Shown one piece after another: positions 52,076-59,728 of a stretch of 64,000 nt of DNA. Position 1 is the first letter of the stretch. Every line of letters starts with the position of its first letter. Position numbers and translations under genes: made by a program. This stretch comes from Ideonella_A sakaiensis_A. GTDB lineage: Bacteria; Pseudomonadota; Gammaproteobacteria; Burkholderiales; Burkholderiaceae_C. The stretch lies in contig NZ_CP182947.1 of assembly GCF_048320135.1 (NCBI RefSeq), positions 2,232,001-2,296,000 of the forward strand, in the 5' to 3' direction. The notes beneath the pieces are model-generated. The model ran no database searches and was not told the origin of the DNA. It saw only the letters and a list, made by a program, of their open reading frames with translations.

Positions 52076-52777
52076 TCAGGCTGGCCGCTGAGCGCGGCTT
52101 GTCACAAGCCGCGGCAGCTGGTCGAGGCGGTCGACGATGCCGTCGCAGTCGACGTCGGCAACCGGCTCGCCATGGTTGTAGCCGTAGGAAACCAGCCAGA
52201 CCGGGCAGCCGGCGGCGCGGGCGGCGCGTGCATCGTTGCTGCTGTCGCCAATCATCAGTGTCTGCGCGGGGTCGGTCGCCAATGCCTCGCAGGTCTTCAG
52301 CAGCGGCAGCGGGTCGGGCTTCTTGCGCGCAAAGGCATCGCCGCCGTTGACCACCTCGAAAAAACCGGCCAGCCCCTTTGCATCGAGCAACTCACGGGCA
52401 AAGACACCCGGCTTGTTGGTCAGGCAGGCCAGTTTCCAGCCGCGGTCGCGCAACTGCTCGAGCCCTTCGCGAACACCCGGATAAATCTCCGAATGCCGGC
52501 CGTTGATGCGCCGGTAGTGGGCCTGATAGCCGGCCCAGGCGTCGTCGTAGCGGGCGGCGTCGGCGCCGATCGCCTCGAGCACGCGGCGGATCAGGTATTC
52601 GGAGCCCTTGCCGACGGTTTGGGTGATGAATGCGCGGTCGATCGCCGGCAGCGCCAGATCGGCAAGCATCGCATTCAGCGCGACATCGAAATCGCCGACC
52701 GTATCGACCATCGTGCCGTCGAGGTCGACGATCGCGGCGCGCACGCCGGCGCCATCGTCCTGCGCCAGCGCGCTCAC
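52076..52777 (-). CDS. gph: Phosphoglycolate phosphatase (HAD family)
   Basis: Gph (233 residues) removes 2-phosphoglycolate. HAD motif I VDLDGTMVDT, motif II in LTNKPG and the acidic motif IGDSSNDARAA are all present. The start is probably GTG 52777, overlapping the rpe TGA (GTGA), which makes translation coupled. The neighbours rpe upstream and trpE downstream are the usual betaproteobacterial arrangement. Confidence 0.95.
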   Translation of the reverse strand: MSALAQDDGAGVRAAIVDLDGTMVDTVGDFDVALNAMLADLALPAIDRAFITQTVGKGSEYLIRRVLEAIGADAARYDDAWAGYQAHYRRINGRHSEIYPGVREGLEQLRDRGWKLACLTNKPGVFARELLDAKGLAGFFEVVNGGDAFARKKPDPLPLLKTCEALATDPAQTLMIGDSSNDARAARAAGCPVWLVSYGYNHGEPVADVDCDGIVDRLDQLPRLVTSRAQRPA

Positions 52778-53502
52778 CGCGCGAGCTCCGCGCGCATCGC
52801 GGCAATCACCTTCGCATAGTCGGGTTGGCCAAAGATCGCACTGCCGGCGACGAAGGTGTCGGCGCCGGCGTCGGCGATGCGCCGGATGTTGTCGACCTTG
52901 ACGCCGCCGTCGATTTCGAGCCGGATCTCGCGGCCGGTCGCTGCATGGTGAGCATCGATGCGTTGCCTCACCTGCTCGAGCTTGCGCAGCGCCGCGTCGA
53001 TGAAGCTCTGCCCGCCGAAGCCAGGGTTGACGCTCATGATCAGCACCAGATCGACCTTGTCGATAACCCAGTCGAGCACATCGAGCGGCGTCGCCGGATT
53101 GAAGACCAGGCCGGCCTGGCAGCCTTCGGCCTTGATCACCTGCAGGCTGCGATCGACATGCGCCGACGCCTCCGGATGAAAGCTGACGAGGTCGGCGCCG
53201 GCCCGGCAGAACGCCTGCGCGAGCGCATCGACCGGCTGCACCATCAGGTGCACATCGATCGGCACCTTGGCGCCGGCCGATGTCACCGCATGTTTGCGCA
53301 AGGCCTCGCAGACCATCGGTCCGAAGGTCAGGTTCGGCACGTAATGGTTGTCCATCACGTCGAAGTGGATCCAGTCGGCACCGGCCGCAATGACATCGCG
53401 GACCTCGTCGCCTAGGCGGGCAAAGTCGGCCGACAACAGGCTGGGCGCGATGCGATGGATCGGCGCGGAGGCTGCGCCACGGCTTGAATCGGTGCTGGTC
53501 AT
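52774..53502 (-). CDS. rpe: Ribulose-phosphate 3-epimerase
   Basis: Rpe (242 residues) interconverts ribulose- and xylulose-5-phosphate. IAPSLLSADFARLG, the metal-binding HFDVMDNHYVPNLTFGP, MSVNPGFGGQ and EIDGGV are diagnostic. About 14 extra residues precede the core; a start further inside is possible. It overlaps gph by 4 nt and diverges from apaG. Confidence 0.97.
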   Translation of the reverse strand: MTSTDSSRGAASAPIHRIAPSLLSADFARLGDEVRDVIAAGADWIHFDVMDNHYVPNLTFGPMVCEALRKHAVTSAGAKVPIDVHLMVQPVDALAQAFCRAGADLVSFHPEASAHVDRSLQVIKAEGCQAGLVFNPATPLDVLDWVIDKVDLVLIMSVNPGFGGQSFIDAALRKLEQVRQRIDAHHAATGREIRLEIDGGVKVDNIRRIADAGADTFVAGSAIFGQPDYAKVIAAMRAELAR

Positions 53503-53580
53503 CGGCGAATTCTAGATTCGAGGTCGGCAACGCGCCGTCGCCCCGCTGCTTGCCCCGGGCGCAGCGCCTAGAATCCGCCG

Positions 53581-53955
53581 ATGGCCAATCCGCAATTTAC
53601 CTGCACGGTCGCCGTGCGCCATCTGCCCGAGCAGTCCGACCCGGCAGCGCAGCGGTTTGCCTTCGCGTACACGGTGACGATCCGCAACTCCGGCGACGTG
53701 ACCGCGCAGCTGGTCGCGCGGCACTGGGTCATCACCGATGCACGCAACCATGTCGAGGAGGTGCGCGGGCTGGCGGTGGTGGGTCATCAGCCGGTGCTCA
53801 AACCCGGCGAGACCTTCGACTACACCAGCTGGGCGCAGATCGGCACCCCGCAGGGAACGATGCGCGGAACCTTTTTCTGCATGACGGAGGATGCGTGGCC
53901 GTTCGACGCCGAAGTGCCCGAATTCGGCCTGACGATCGCATCGGCACTGCATTGA
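53581..53955 (+). CDS. apaG: ApaG protein (Co2+/Mg2+ efflux-associated fold)
   Basis: ApaG (124 residues) is a small beta-sandwich (FN3-like) protein of poorly understood role, linked in E. coli to cation homeostasis and Ap4A metabolism. YTVTIRNSGDVTAQLVARHW, HVEEVRGLAVVGHQPVL and GTMRGTFFCMTEDA are family hallmarks. Divergent from rpe, a known neighbour in this bacterial group. Confidence 0.96.
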   Translation: MANPQFTCTVAVRHLPEQSDPAAQRFAFAYTVTIRNSGDVTAQLVARHWVITDARNHVEEVRGLAVVGHQPVLKPGETFDYTSWAQIGTPQGTMRGTFFCMTEDAWPFDAEVPEFGLTIASALH

Positions 53956-53986
53956 GCGAATTGCGGATGCGGGATTTGCTGCGGGT

Positions 53987-54115
53987 TCAGGTCGCGTCGT
54001 CGTTGTCGTCCGATTCCTTGCGCTCGCCCTTGTTGCGGCCGGCAAACATCGTCCACCAGACGATCAGCACCAGCAGGCATCCGGCGGCCAGAGCTTCGAG
54101 CATGAGCAACAACAT
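53987..54115 (-). CDS. Predicted small single-pass membrane protein (42 aa)
   Basis: A 42-residue frame begins MLLLMLEALAAGCLLVLIVW and ends in a charged tail with Asp/Glu/Lys (RNKGERKESDDNDD). One membrane helix (about 5-25) with a cytosolic acidic tail is predicted. It lies between apaG and mltA on the opposite strand, and its start is near the likely mltA start. The Shine-Dalgarno is weak. It may be a real small protein or chance; I do not recognise it. Confidence 0.4.
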   Translation of the reverse strand: MLLLMLEALAAGCLLVLIVWWTMFAGRNKGERKESDDNDDAT

Positions 54116-54167
54116 CGCGGATCTTTTCAGGAAGCTGGCGCGTTTGCGGCAGCGGCCAGGCGGCAAT

Positions 54168-55325
54168 GTGACGTCGAGGCCTGCCAGCGCATCGGCAATA
54201 CTGTTCATTCTAGGCATCGTCGCCGGTTGTGCGACGGCGCCGCCCGACGAGCCGCCGCAGCCCGCCCCGGCGCCGGTCGACGTGCCCGCTCCGCAGCCGA
54301 AGCCTGCGGCAGCCGCGCCGGCGGACATGCTGCTGCAGGCACATTCGCGCTGGATCGCCGCCGAATGGCATGAGTTGCCGGGTTGGCAGCTCGACCGGGT
54401 TGCCGAGATCTGGCCGGCACTGCGGCGCGGCTGTGAACGCCCGACGGCCGCGTGGGCACGGCTGTGTGCCGACGCCAGGAGCGCGCCGGCGATGAGCGAT
54501 GAGCAGACCCGGCAGTGGCTGCAGCAGCGGCTGCGGCCTTACCGTGTCGAGAGCCACGACGGCGCTGCCAATGGCCTGTGCACCGGCTATTTCGAGCCGC
54601 TGATCGAGGCCAGCCGGTTGCCGCGCGGCGCGATGCGCGTGCCGTTGTACGGCGCACCGGCCGATCTGCTGAGCCGCAAGCCTTATTGGACACGGCAACA
54701 GATCGACAGCCTGCCGCTGGCGCAGGCCAGCCTGCGCGGCCGCGAACTGGCCTATGTTGCCGACCCGCTCGATGCGCTGATCCTGCAGATCCAGGGCTCG
54801 GGCCGGCTGGTGCTGACCGAGGCCGACGGCAGCCGCAAACTGGTGCGCGCCGCATTTGCCGGCCACAACGACCAGCCTTATCGCTCGGTTGGCCGCTGGC
54901 TGATCGACCAGCGCGAACTGCGCCCGGAACAGGCCTCGTGGCCCGGCATCAAGGCCTGGGCAAAAGCCAACCGCAACCGCATCAACGAGATGTTGTGGAC
55001 CAATCCGCGCGTCGTCTTTTTCCGCGAGGAGCCGCTGCCGGACCCCGAACAAGGCCCGCGCGGTGCGCAGGGCGTACCGCTGACACCCGAACGATCGATC
55101 GCGGTCAATCCGCAGAGCATTCCCTACGGCACGCCGGTCTGGCTCGATACCACCGAGCCGCTCAGCAGCACGCCGCTGCGCCGGCTGGTGATGGCGCAGG
55201 ATACCGGCAGCGCGATCACCGGCGCGGTGCGTGCCGACTATTTCTGGGGGTGGGGCGACGTCGCCGAGCAGCAGGCCGGGCGGATGAAACAGTCGCTGCG
55301 GATGTGGGTATTGTGGCCGCGGTGA
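54168..55325 (+). CDS. mltA: Membrane-bound lytic murein transglycosylase A
   Basis: MltA (385 residues from this start) cleaves peptidoglycan glycan strands to 1,6-anhydro ends at the outer membrane. A lipoprotein signal is visible, ILFILGIVAGC with Cys 22. The MltA barrel has LCTGYFEPLIEASRLPRG; the C-terminal 3D domain has NPQSIPYGTPVWLD and the catalytic-Asp segment MAQDTGSAITGAVRADYFWG. The GTG at 54168 gives a normal-length signal peptide; an ATG at 54102 would add 22 residues and is an alternative. Confidence 0.95.
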   Translation: MTSRPASASAILFILGIVAGCATAPPDEPPQPAPAPVDVPAPQPKPAAAAPADMLLQAHSRWIAAEWHELPGWQLDRVAEIWPALRRGCERPTAAWARLCADARSAPAMSDEQTRQWLQQRLRPYRVESHDGAANGLCTGYFEPLIEASRLPRGAMRVPLYGAPADLLSRKPYWTRQQIDSLPLAQASLRGRELAYVADPLDALILQIQGSGRLVLTEADGSRKLVRAAFAGHNDQPYRSVGRWLIDQRELRPEQASWPGIKAWAKANRNRINEMLWTNPRVVFFREEPLPDPEQGPRGAQGVPLTPERSIAVNPQSIPYGTPVWLDTTEPLSSTPLRRLVMAQDTGSAITGAVRADYFWGWGDVAEQQAGRMKQSLRMWVLWPR

Positions 55326-55433
55326 ATCGCCGTGACGTCGCGGCAATCACCGCGCGATGCGCAGCGGTATTGGCCGCGCTGCAGAATCGGTGCTGAAGTC
55401 GGATTGCGGCTGCCAACCCACTGGAGATACGCG

Positions 55434-55937
55434 ATGCCTGTACCGATCCGTCTGCCCGGCACGTTGATCGCCGGGCTCGCACTGGTTGTTGCGGCCGGCA
55501 TGCCGATCGATGCCTCGGCGCAGGTCCATGCCGGCGTCGTCATCCAGGCCCATCATGGCGGCGGCCATCACTGGCGTGGCCGTCATCACCACGGCCACCG
55601 TGGTCATGGCTGGGCCGGGCTGGCGCTCGGCATCGGGCTCGGCACGCTGATCCTCAGCCGCCCATGGGAGCCGGTCGTCGTCGAGCGGCCAGTGCCGGTC
55701 TACGTCGACCCGCCGATGCAGCCGCCCGACCACTTCGCCGAATCGAGACCGGTACCGCCGCGGCCCGCGGACCCGGTGGTCTATCCGAGCCACGGACAAA
55801 GCGCGCAGCAGCTGGAAGCCGATCGCCAGGCCTGCAACCGCTGGGCGACGACGCAACGCGATGCGATGGCCGATGCGAGCGTCTTCCATCGCGCGACATT
55901 GGCCTGTCTGGAAGGTCGCGGGTATACCGTCAGGTGA
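55434..55937 (+). CDS. Hypothetical exported His-rich protein
   Basis: A 167-residue protein. GGAG at 55422-55425 sets the ATG at 55434. A signal peptide is evident (cleavage likely after DASAQ, about residue 27). Then comes a His/Gly/Arg-rich stretch with about ten His (HHGGGHHWRGRHHHGHRGHG), a hydrophobic segment WAGLALGIGLGTLIL and a Pro-rich middle. The C-terminal domain contains two Cys (QQLEADRQACNRWA; ATLACLEGRGY), of the kind seen in small periplasmic or envelope proteins. Metal binding by the His run is a guess. Its stop overlaps the start of the dehalogenase-like gene by 4 nt. Confidence 0.75.
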   Translation: MPVPIRLPGTLIAGLALVVAAGMPIDASAQVHAGVVIQAHHGGGHHWRGRHHHGHRGHGWAGLALGIGLGTLILSRPWEPVVVERPVPVYVDPPMQPPDHFAESRPVPPRPADPVVYPSHGQSAQQLEADRQACNRWATTQRDAMADASVFHRATLACLEGRGYTVR

Positions 55938-56638
55938 CCGCCGACGCACGGCCGACGCTGTGCCGCCTCGACGGCAAGCGGATCCTGGTCACGCAGGCCG
56001 ATATCTTCATGGGCCCTGTGTTGTGTGAGGTGTTCGCCCGCCTCGGCGCCGATGTGATTGCCGACAGCAGAACACTCGATGCCGATCCGCTGCTGCCGCA
56101 GGCCATCGTCGATGCGGCCGGCCGCGTCGATGTGCTGGTCGCCCATCTTGCGACACCGGCACCGACGACACGTGCCGACCAGGTCGAAGAAGACGAGTGG
56201 CGCATGGTATTCGCGCAGATGGTCGATCCGCTGCCGCGCCTGTTGCGTGCGGTCGTGCCGCAGATGCGTGAGCGAGGCCGCGGCAAGCTGCTGGTGATCG
56301 GCAGCGCGTCGGCATTGCGCGGCATCAGGCGGGCGTCGAGTTACAGCGCGGCGCGCGGCGCCCAGTTGGCCTGGGTGCAGGCTGTCGGCGTCGAACTGGC
56401 AGCGGACGGCATCCAGGTCAATGCAATCGCGCAGAATTTTGTCGACAACCCGACCTACTTCCCGCCCGAGGTTCAGGCCAACGAGGCCTTCCAGCAGCGA
56501 TTGAAACGCGAGGTGCCACTCGGCAGGCTGGTCAGTGCCGAAGAGGATGCGCTGCTTGCGGCCTACCTGTGCAGCGATGCCGCAGACTGTTTTGTTGGCC
56601 AGGTCTTCCCGATCAGCGGCGGCTGGGCAACACGCTAG
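55934..56638 (+). CDS. Putative halohydrin dehalogenase (atypical SDR)
   Basis: A 234-residue SDR-fold protein. The usual NAD motif TGxxxGxG is replaced by TQADIFMG (20-27), which fits T-x4-F-x-G, and the catalytic set is Ser 124, Tyr 137, Arg 141 (S-x12-Y-x3-R) instead of Ser-Tyr-Lys. This combination is the established signature of halohydrin dehalogenases (HheA-G), which release halide from vicinal haloalcohols to form epoxides without NAD. Further along, AIAQNFVDNPTYFPPE and FVGQVFPISGGW align by eye with the HheC C-terminal half. GTG 55934 overlaps the previous stop (GTGA). Activity is inferred; a non-dehalogenating relative is possible. Confidence 0.75.
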   Translation: MTADARPTLCRLDGKRILVTQADIFMGPVLCEVFARLGADVIADSRTLDADPLLPQAIVDAAGRVDVLVAHLATPAPTTRADQVEEDEWRMVFAQMVDPLPRLLRAVVPQMRERGRGKLLVIGSASALRGIRRASSYSAARGAQLAWVQAVGVELAADGIQVNAIAQNFVDNPTYFPPEVQANEAFQQRLKREVPLGRLVSAEEDALLAAYLCSDAADCFVGQVFPISGGWATR

Positions 56639-56834
56639 AACCCGCGAGCGCTCCGGCGGGCCCGGCTGCACGCCGTTTATTGGCTCCTGTGGTGGTATCC
56701 ACTAACGACGGTCCAGGGTTCTTCACGTATATTTTTGAAGCCTGAGTAACAGGTTCGCCGTACGGCGTGCCTTGAGCAACGCGACACACTGCGTTGTGCT
56801 TCCCCCCGATCGGAATGCCCACCAGGAGATCTCA
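56639..56834. other. Intergenic region upstream of the TRAP transporter
   Basis: A 196-nt gap that should hold the dctP promoter. TATATT at about 56729 is a possible -10, without a good -35. No clear terminator or operator is seen. AGGAG at 56824-56828 is the dctP ribosome site. Confidence 0.35.
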
Positions 56835-57836
56835 ATGACCCGCCGCCCCCTCGCCACGATCGTTTCCGGCCTGCTGTTGGCAGCTTTGCCGTTTGCATCG
56901 GCAAATGCTGAAATCACCTTCAAGGCCTCGCATCAGTTCCCTGGCGGCAAAGGCGACGTGCGCGACGAGATGGTGCAGATGATCGCGAAGGAAGTCGCGG
57001 CGGCCAATGTCGGGCTGACGATCAAGGTCTTCCCCGGTTCCAGCCTCGTGAAGGCGCAGGAGCAGTGGAAGGCGATGATGACCGGCCAGATCGACATGAC
57101 CGCATTCCCGCTCGATTACGCGTCGGGCTTCCATCCGCAATTCGGCGCGACGCTGATGCCGGGGCTGGTCAAGAGCCATGCCCATGCGCGACGCATCAAC
57201 GACTCCGCCTTCATGAAGGAGATCAAGTCGATCATCGAACAGGGCGGCGCAAAGGTACTCGCCGATGCCTGGCTGGCCGGCGGCTTCGGTGGCAAGGACA
57301 AATGCATCCGCAAGCCCGATGACGTCAACGGCATGAAGGTCCGTTCGGCCGGTGCGACCTTTGCGCAGATGTGGGCCGGCGCCGGCGCATCGATCGTCTC
57401 GATCCCGTCGAGCGAGGTCTACAACGCATTGCAGCAGGGTGTCGCGCAGGGCACCGATACCTCGTCGGGCAGCTTCGTTTCGTTCCGCCTCTACGAGCAG
57501 CTGAAATGCCTGACCGCGCCGGGCGACAACGCCTTGTGGTTCATGTACGAGCCGGTGCTGATCTCGAAGAAGAGCTGGGACAAGCTGAACGATGCGCAGA
57601 AGAAGGCATTGACTGCGGCGTCGAAGAAGGCCGAGGATTATTTCGAGTCGGAGTCGAAGAAGCTCGACGACGAACTGGTCGATACCTTCAAGAAGAACAA
57701 GGTCGAGGTCATCACGCTGAGCGACGCCGAAGCCGACGCCTGGCGCGCCGTCGCGCAGAAGACCTCGTACAAGGTCTTCGCCGAGAAGGTACCCGGCGGC
57801 AAGGAGCTGATCGAGAAGGCATTGAGTGTCAAGTGA
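56835..57836 (+). CDS. dctP: TRAP transporter substrate-binding protein (DctP family)
   Basis: A 333-residue periplasmic binding protein that hands an organic acid-type ligand to the DctQM permease. AGGAG at 56824-56828 sets the ATG. A signal peptide ends near FASANAE (about residue 25). The DctP fold is shown by FKASHQFPGG, EQWKAMMTGQIDMTAFPLDY, GMKVRSAGATFAQMW and the late VARE-like kinked helix. Ligand unknown. First of dctPQM plus an ene-reductase gene. Confidence 0.93.
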   Translation: MTRRPLATIVSGLLLAALPFASANAEITFKASHQFPGGKGDVRDEMVQMIAKEVAAANVGLTIKVFPGSSLVKAQEQWKAMMTGQIDMTAFPLDYASGFHPQFGATLMPGLVKSHAHARRINDSAFMKEIKSIIEQGGAKVLADAWLAGGFGGKDKCIRKPDDVNGMKVRSAGATFAQMWAGAGASIVSIPSSEVYNALQQGVAQGTDTSSGSFVSFRLYEQLKCLTAPGDNALWFMYEPVLISKKSWDKLNDAQKKALTAASKKAEDYFESESKKLDDELVDTFKKNKVEVITLSDAEADAWRAVAQKTSYKVFAEKVPGGKELIEKALSVK

Positions 57837-58365
57837 GGCAGCGCCCTTGCCCGCCTGGGTGAGGGCTGTCCACGCGGTCTCGCGGCTGTTCGGCGTCATT
57901 GCGGCGCTGATGATCCTGGTCTCGATCGGGGTCGTCTGCCACATGGTCTTCGTCCGCGCCGTGCTCGGCGAGTCGTCGATCTGGCAGACCGAATTCGTCA
58001 CCTTTTCGCTGGTCGCGGCGACCTTTCTCGGCGCGCCCTACATCCTGCTGACCCGCGGCCATGTCGCGGTCGACCTCGTTCCGCTGATGTCGTCGATGGC
58101 AACGCGCCGCCGCCTGCATTTTTTCGGCAGCGTGATTGCGCTCGGGTTCTGCGCGATCTTTCTCTACGCGGCGATCCCGTGGTGGCATGAGACCTGGGTC
58201 AGCGGACAGACCACCCCGTCGATCTGGCGTGCACGGGTGTGGATTCCCTACCTGTCAGTGCCGGTCGGACTGGGCCTGTTGTGCTTGCAGTATCTGGCCG
58301 AGATCTGGCTGGTGCTGACACGCCGCGACAAGCCGTTCGGAATGGAACCGAAGGAACAAGCATGA
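57826..58365 (+). CDS. dctQ: TRAP transporter small permease (DctQ family)
   Basis: A 179-residue inner-membrane protein with four predicted helices (about 14-38, 53-74, 93-115 and 135-160), the hallmark of DctQ. The GTG start at 57826 overlaps dctP by 11 nt. It forms the small subunit of a sodium-driven TRAP transporter with DctM. Confidence 0.9.
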   Translation: MSSEAAPLPAWVRAVHAVSRLFGVIAALMILVSIGVVCHMVFVRAVLGESSIWQTEFVTFSLVAATFLGAPYILLTRGHVAVDLVPLMSSMATRRRLHFFGSVIALGFCAIFLYAAIPWWHETWVSGQTTPSIWRARVWIPYLSVPVGLGLLCLQYLAEIWLVLTRRDKPFGMEPKEQA

Positions 58366-58420
58366 GCGCCGTCCGGCGCCCGGCCATCCATCCGTTGCAG
58401 AACGCTGCCGGAGGCTGCCC

Positions 58421-59728
58421 ATGAATCCGCTGATCATCGGAGCGCTGATCCTCGTCGTCACCGTCGCCGTGCTGGCGACCGGCTTGCCGATCGCCTTCGG
58501 CCTCGGTGCCGTCGCGCTGGCGTTCATGCTCTATTTCGACGGCTGGAACAGCGTGCATTTCGTGCCCGAAACGATCTTCGCCGGCCTCAGCGACTTCACG
58601 CTGGTCTCGCTGCCGATGTTCGTGATCATGGGTGCGGCGGTGGCGTCGTCGCGTGCCGGCAGCGATCTGTACGAGGCGCTGGCACGCTGGCTGCATCGGG
58701 TGCCCGGCTCGCTGGTGATCTCGAACATCGGCGCCTGCGCGCTGTTTTCGGCGCTGACCGGCTCGTCGCCGGCGACCTGCGCGGCGATCGGCAAGATGGG
58801 CATACCGGAGATGCGCAAGCGCGGCTACGACGCCGATCTCGCGACCGGCGCGATTGCCGCCGGCGGCACGCTGGGCATCCTGATCCCGCCGAGCATCACG
58901 ATGATCCTCTACGGCATCGCGTCCGAAACCTCGATCGGACGGCTGTTCATCGCCGGCATCATCCCGGGCCTGCTGCTGGTCGCCCTGTTCATGATGTGGG
59001 CGCTGTTCCTGAGCTGGAAACGCGGCACCGTGCTGGTCGATGCCGACCGCATCTATTCGATGAAGGAAAAGCTCGAGCTGCTGCCGAAGCTGCTGCCCTT
59101 CATTGCGGTGATCGTCGGCGTCGTCTATGCGCTGTACGGCGGCATCGCGACACCGTCGGAGGCGGCCGGCGTCGGCGCCGCGCTGTGTCTGGTGATGGTG
59201 ATCGTGATCTACCGCGTCTGGCGGCTGACCGACCTGTGGCACATCCTGCGCGACGGCCTGCGCGAATCGGGCATGCTGCTGATGATCATCGGCACCTCGA
59301 TCCTGTTCGGCTACATGATGTCGTCGCTGCAGGTCACGCAGACGGTCGCGACGATGATCGGCGAGCTGCAGGTGAATCGCTGGATCATCCTTGCCGCAAT
59401 CAACGTGATGCTGCTGCTCGCCGGCTGCTTCCTGCCGCCGGCGGCGATCATCCTGATGACCACGCCGATCCTGATGCCGGTGATCCTCGCCGCCGGTTTC
59501 GACCCGATCTGGTTCGGCGTGATCCTGACGATCAATATGGAGCTCGGGCTGATCACGCCGCCGGTCGGCCTGAACCTGTTCGTGATCAACGGCATCGTTC
59601 CGGACGTCAGCCTGCCGACGATCCTGAAGGGCGCCTTCCCGTTCATGATGTGCATGATCGTCGCGATCGTGATCCTGTGCATCTTCCCCGAACTGGCAAC
59701 CTGGTTGCCGTCGACGGTGATGGGTTGA
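58421..59728 (+). CDS. dctM: TRAP transporter large permease (DctM family)
   Basis: A 435-residue, many-helix permease that carries the substrate with sodium ions. ALTGSSPATCAAIGKMGIPEM and GGTLGILIPPSITMILYG are the two conserved DctM repeats, and NMELGLITPPVGLNLFVING is diagnostic. GGAGG at 58410-58414 fixes the start. Its stop shares a base with the start of the next gene. Confidence 0.96.
   Translation: MNPLIIGALILVVTVAVLATGLPIAFGLGAVALAFMLYFDGWNSVHFVPETIFAGLSDFTLVSLPMFVIMGAAVASSRAGSDLYEALARWLHRVPGSLVISNIGACALFSALTGSSPATCAAIGKMGIPEMRKRGYDADLATGAIAAGGTLGILIPPSITMILYGIASETSIGRLFIAGIIPGLLLVALFMMWALFLSWKRGTVLVDADRIYSMKEKLELLPKLLPFIAVIVGVVYALYGGIATPSEAAGVGAALCLVMVIVIYRVWRLTDLWHILRDGLRESGMLLMIIGTSILFGYMMSSLQVTQTVATMIGELQVNRWIILAAINVMLLLAGCFLPPAAIILMTTPILMPVILAAGFDPIWFGVILTINMELGLITPPVGLNLFVINGIVPDVSLPTILKGAFPFMMCMIVAIVILCIFPELATWLPSTVMG

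Noticed and set aside
52094..52112. 8-bp perfect hairpin near the 3' end of gph as a terminator
   Set aside because: It lies within the coding sequence and no U-tract follows on the minus strand.
52076..53530. Long frame joining upstream sequence to gph
   Set aside because: The first half is rpe out of frame; the HAD motif begins just after GTG 52777.
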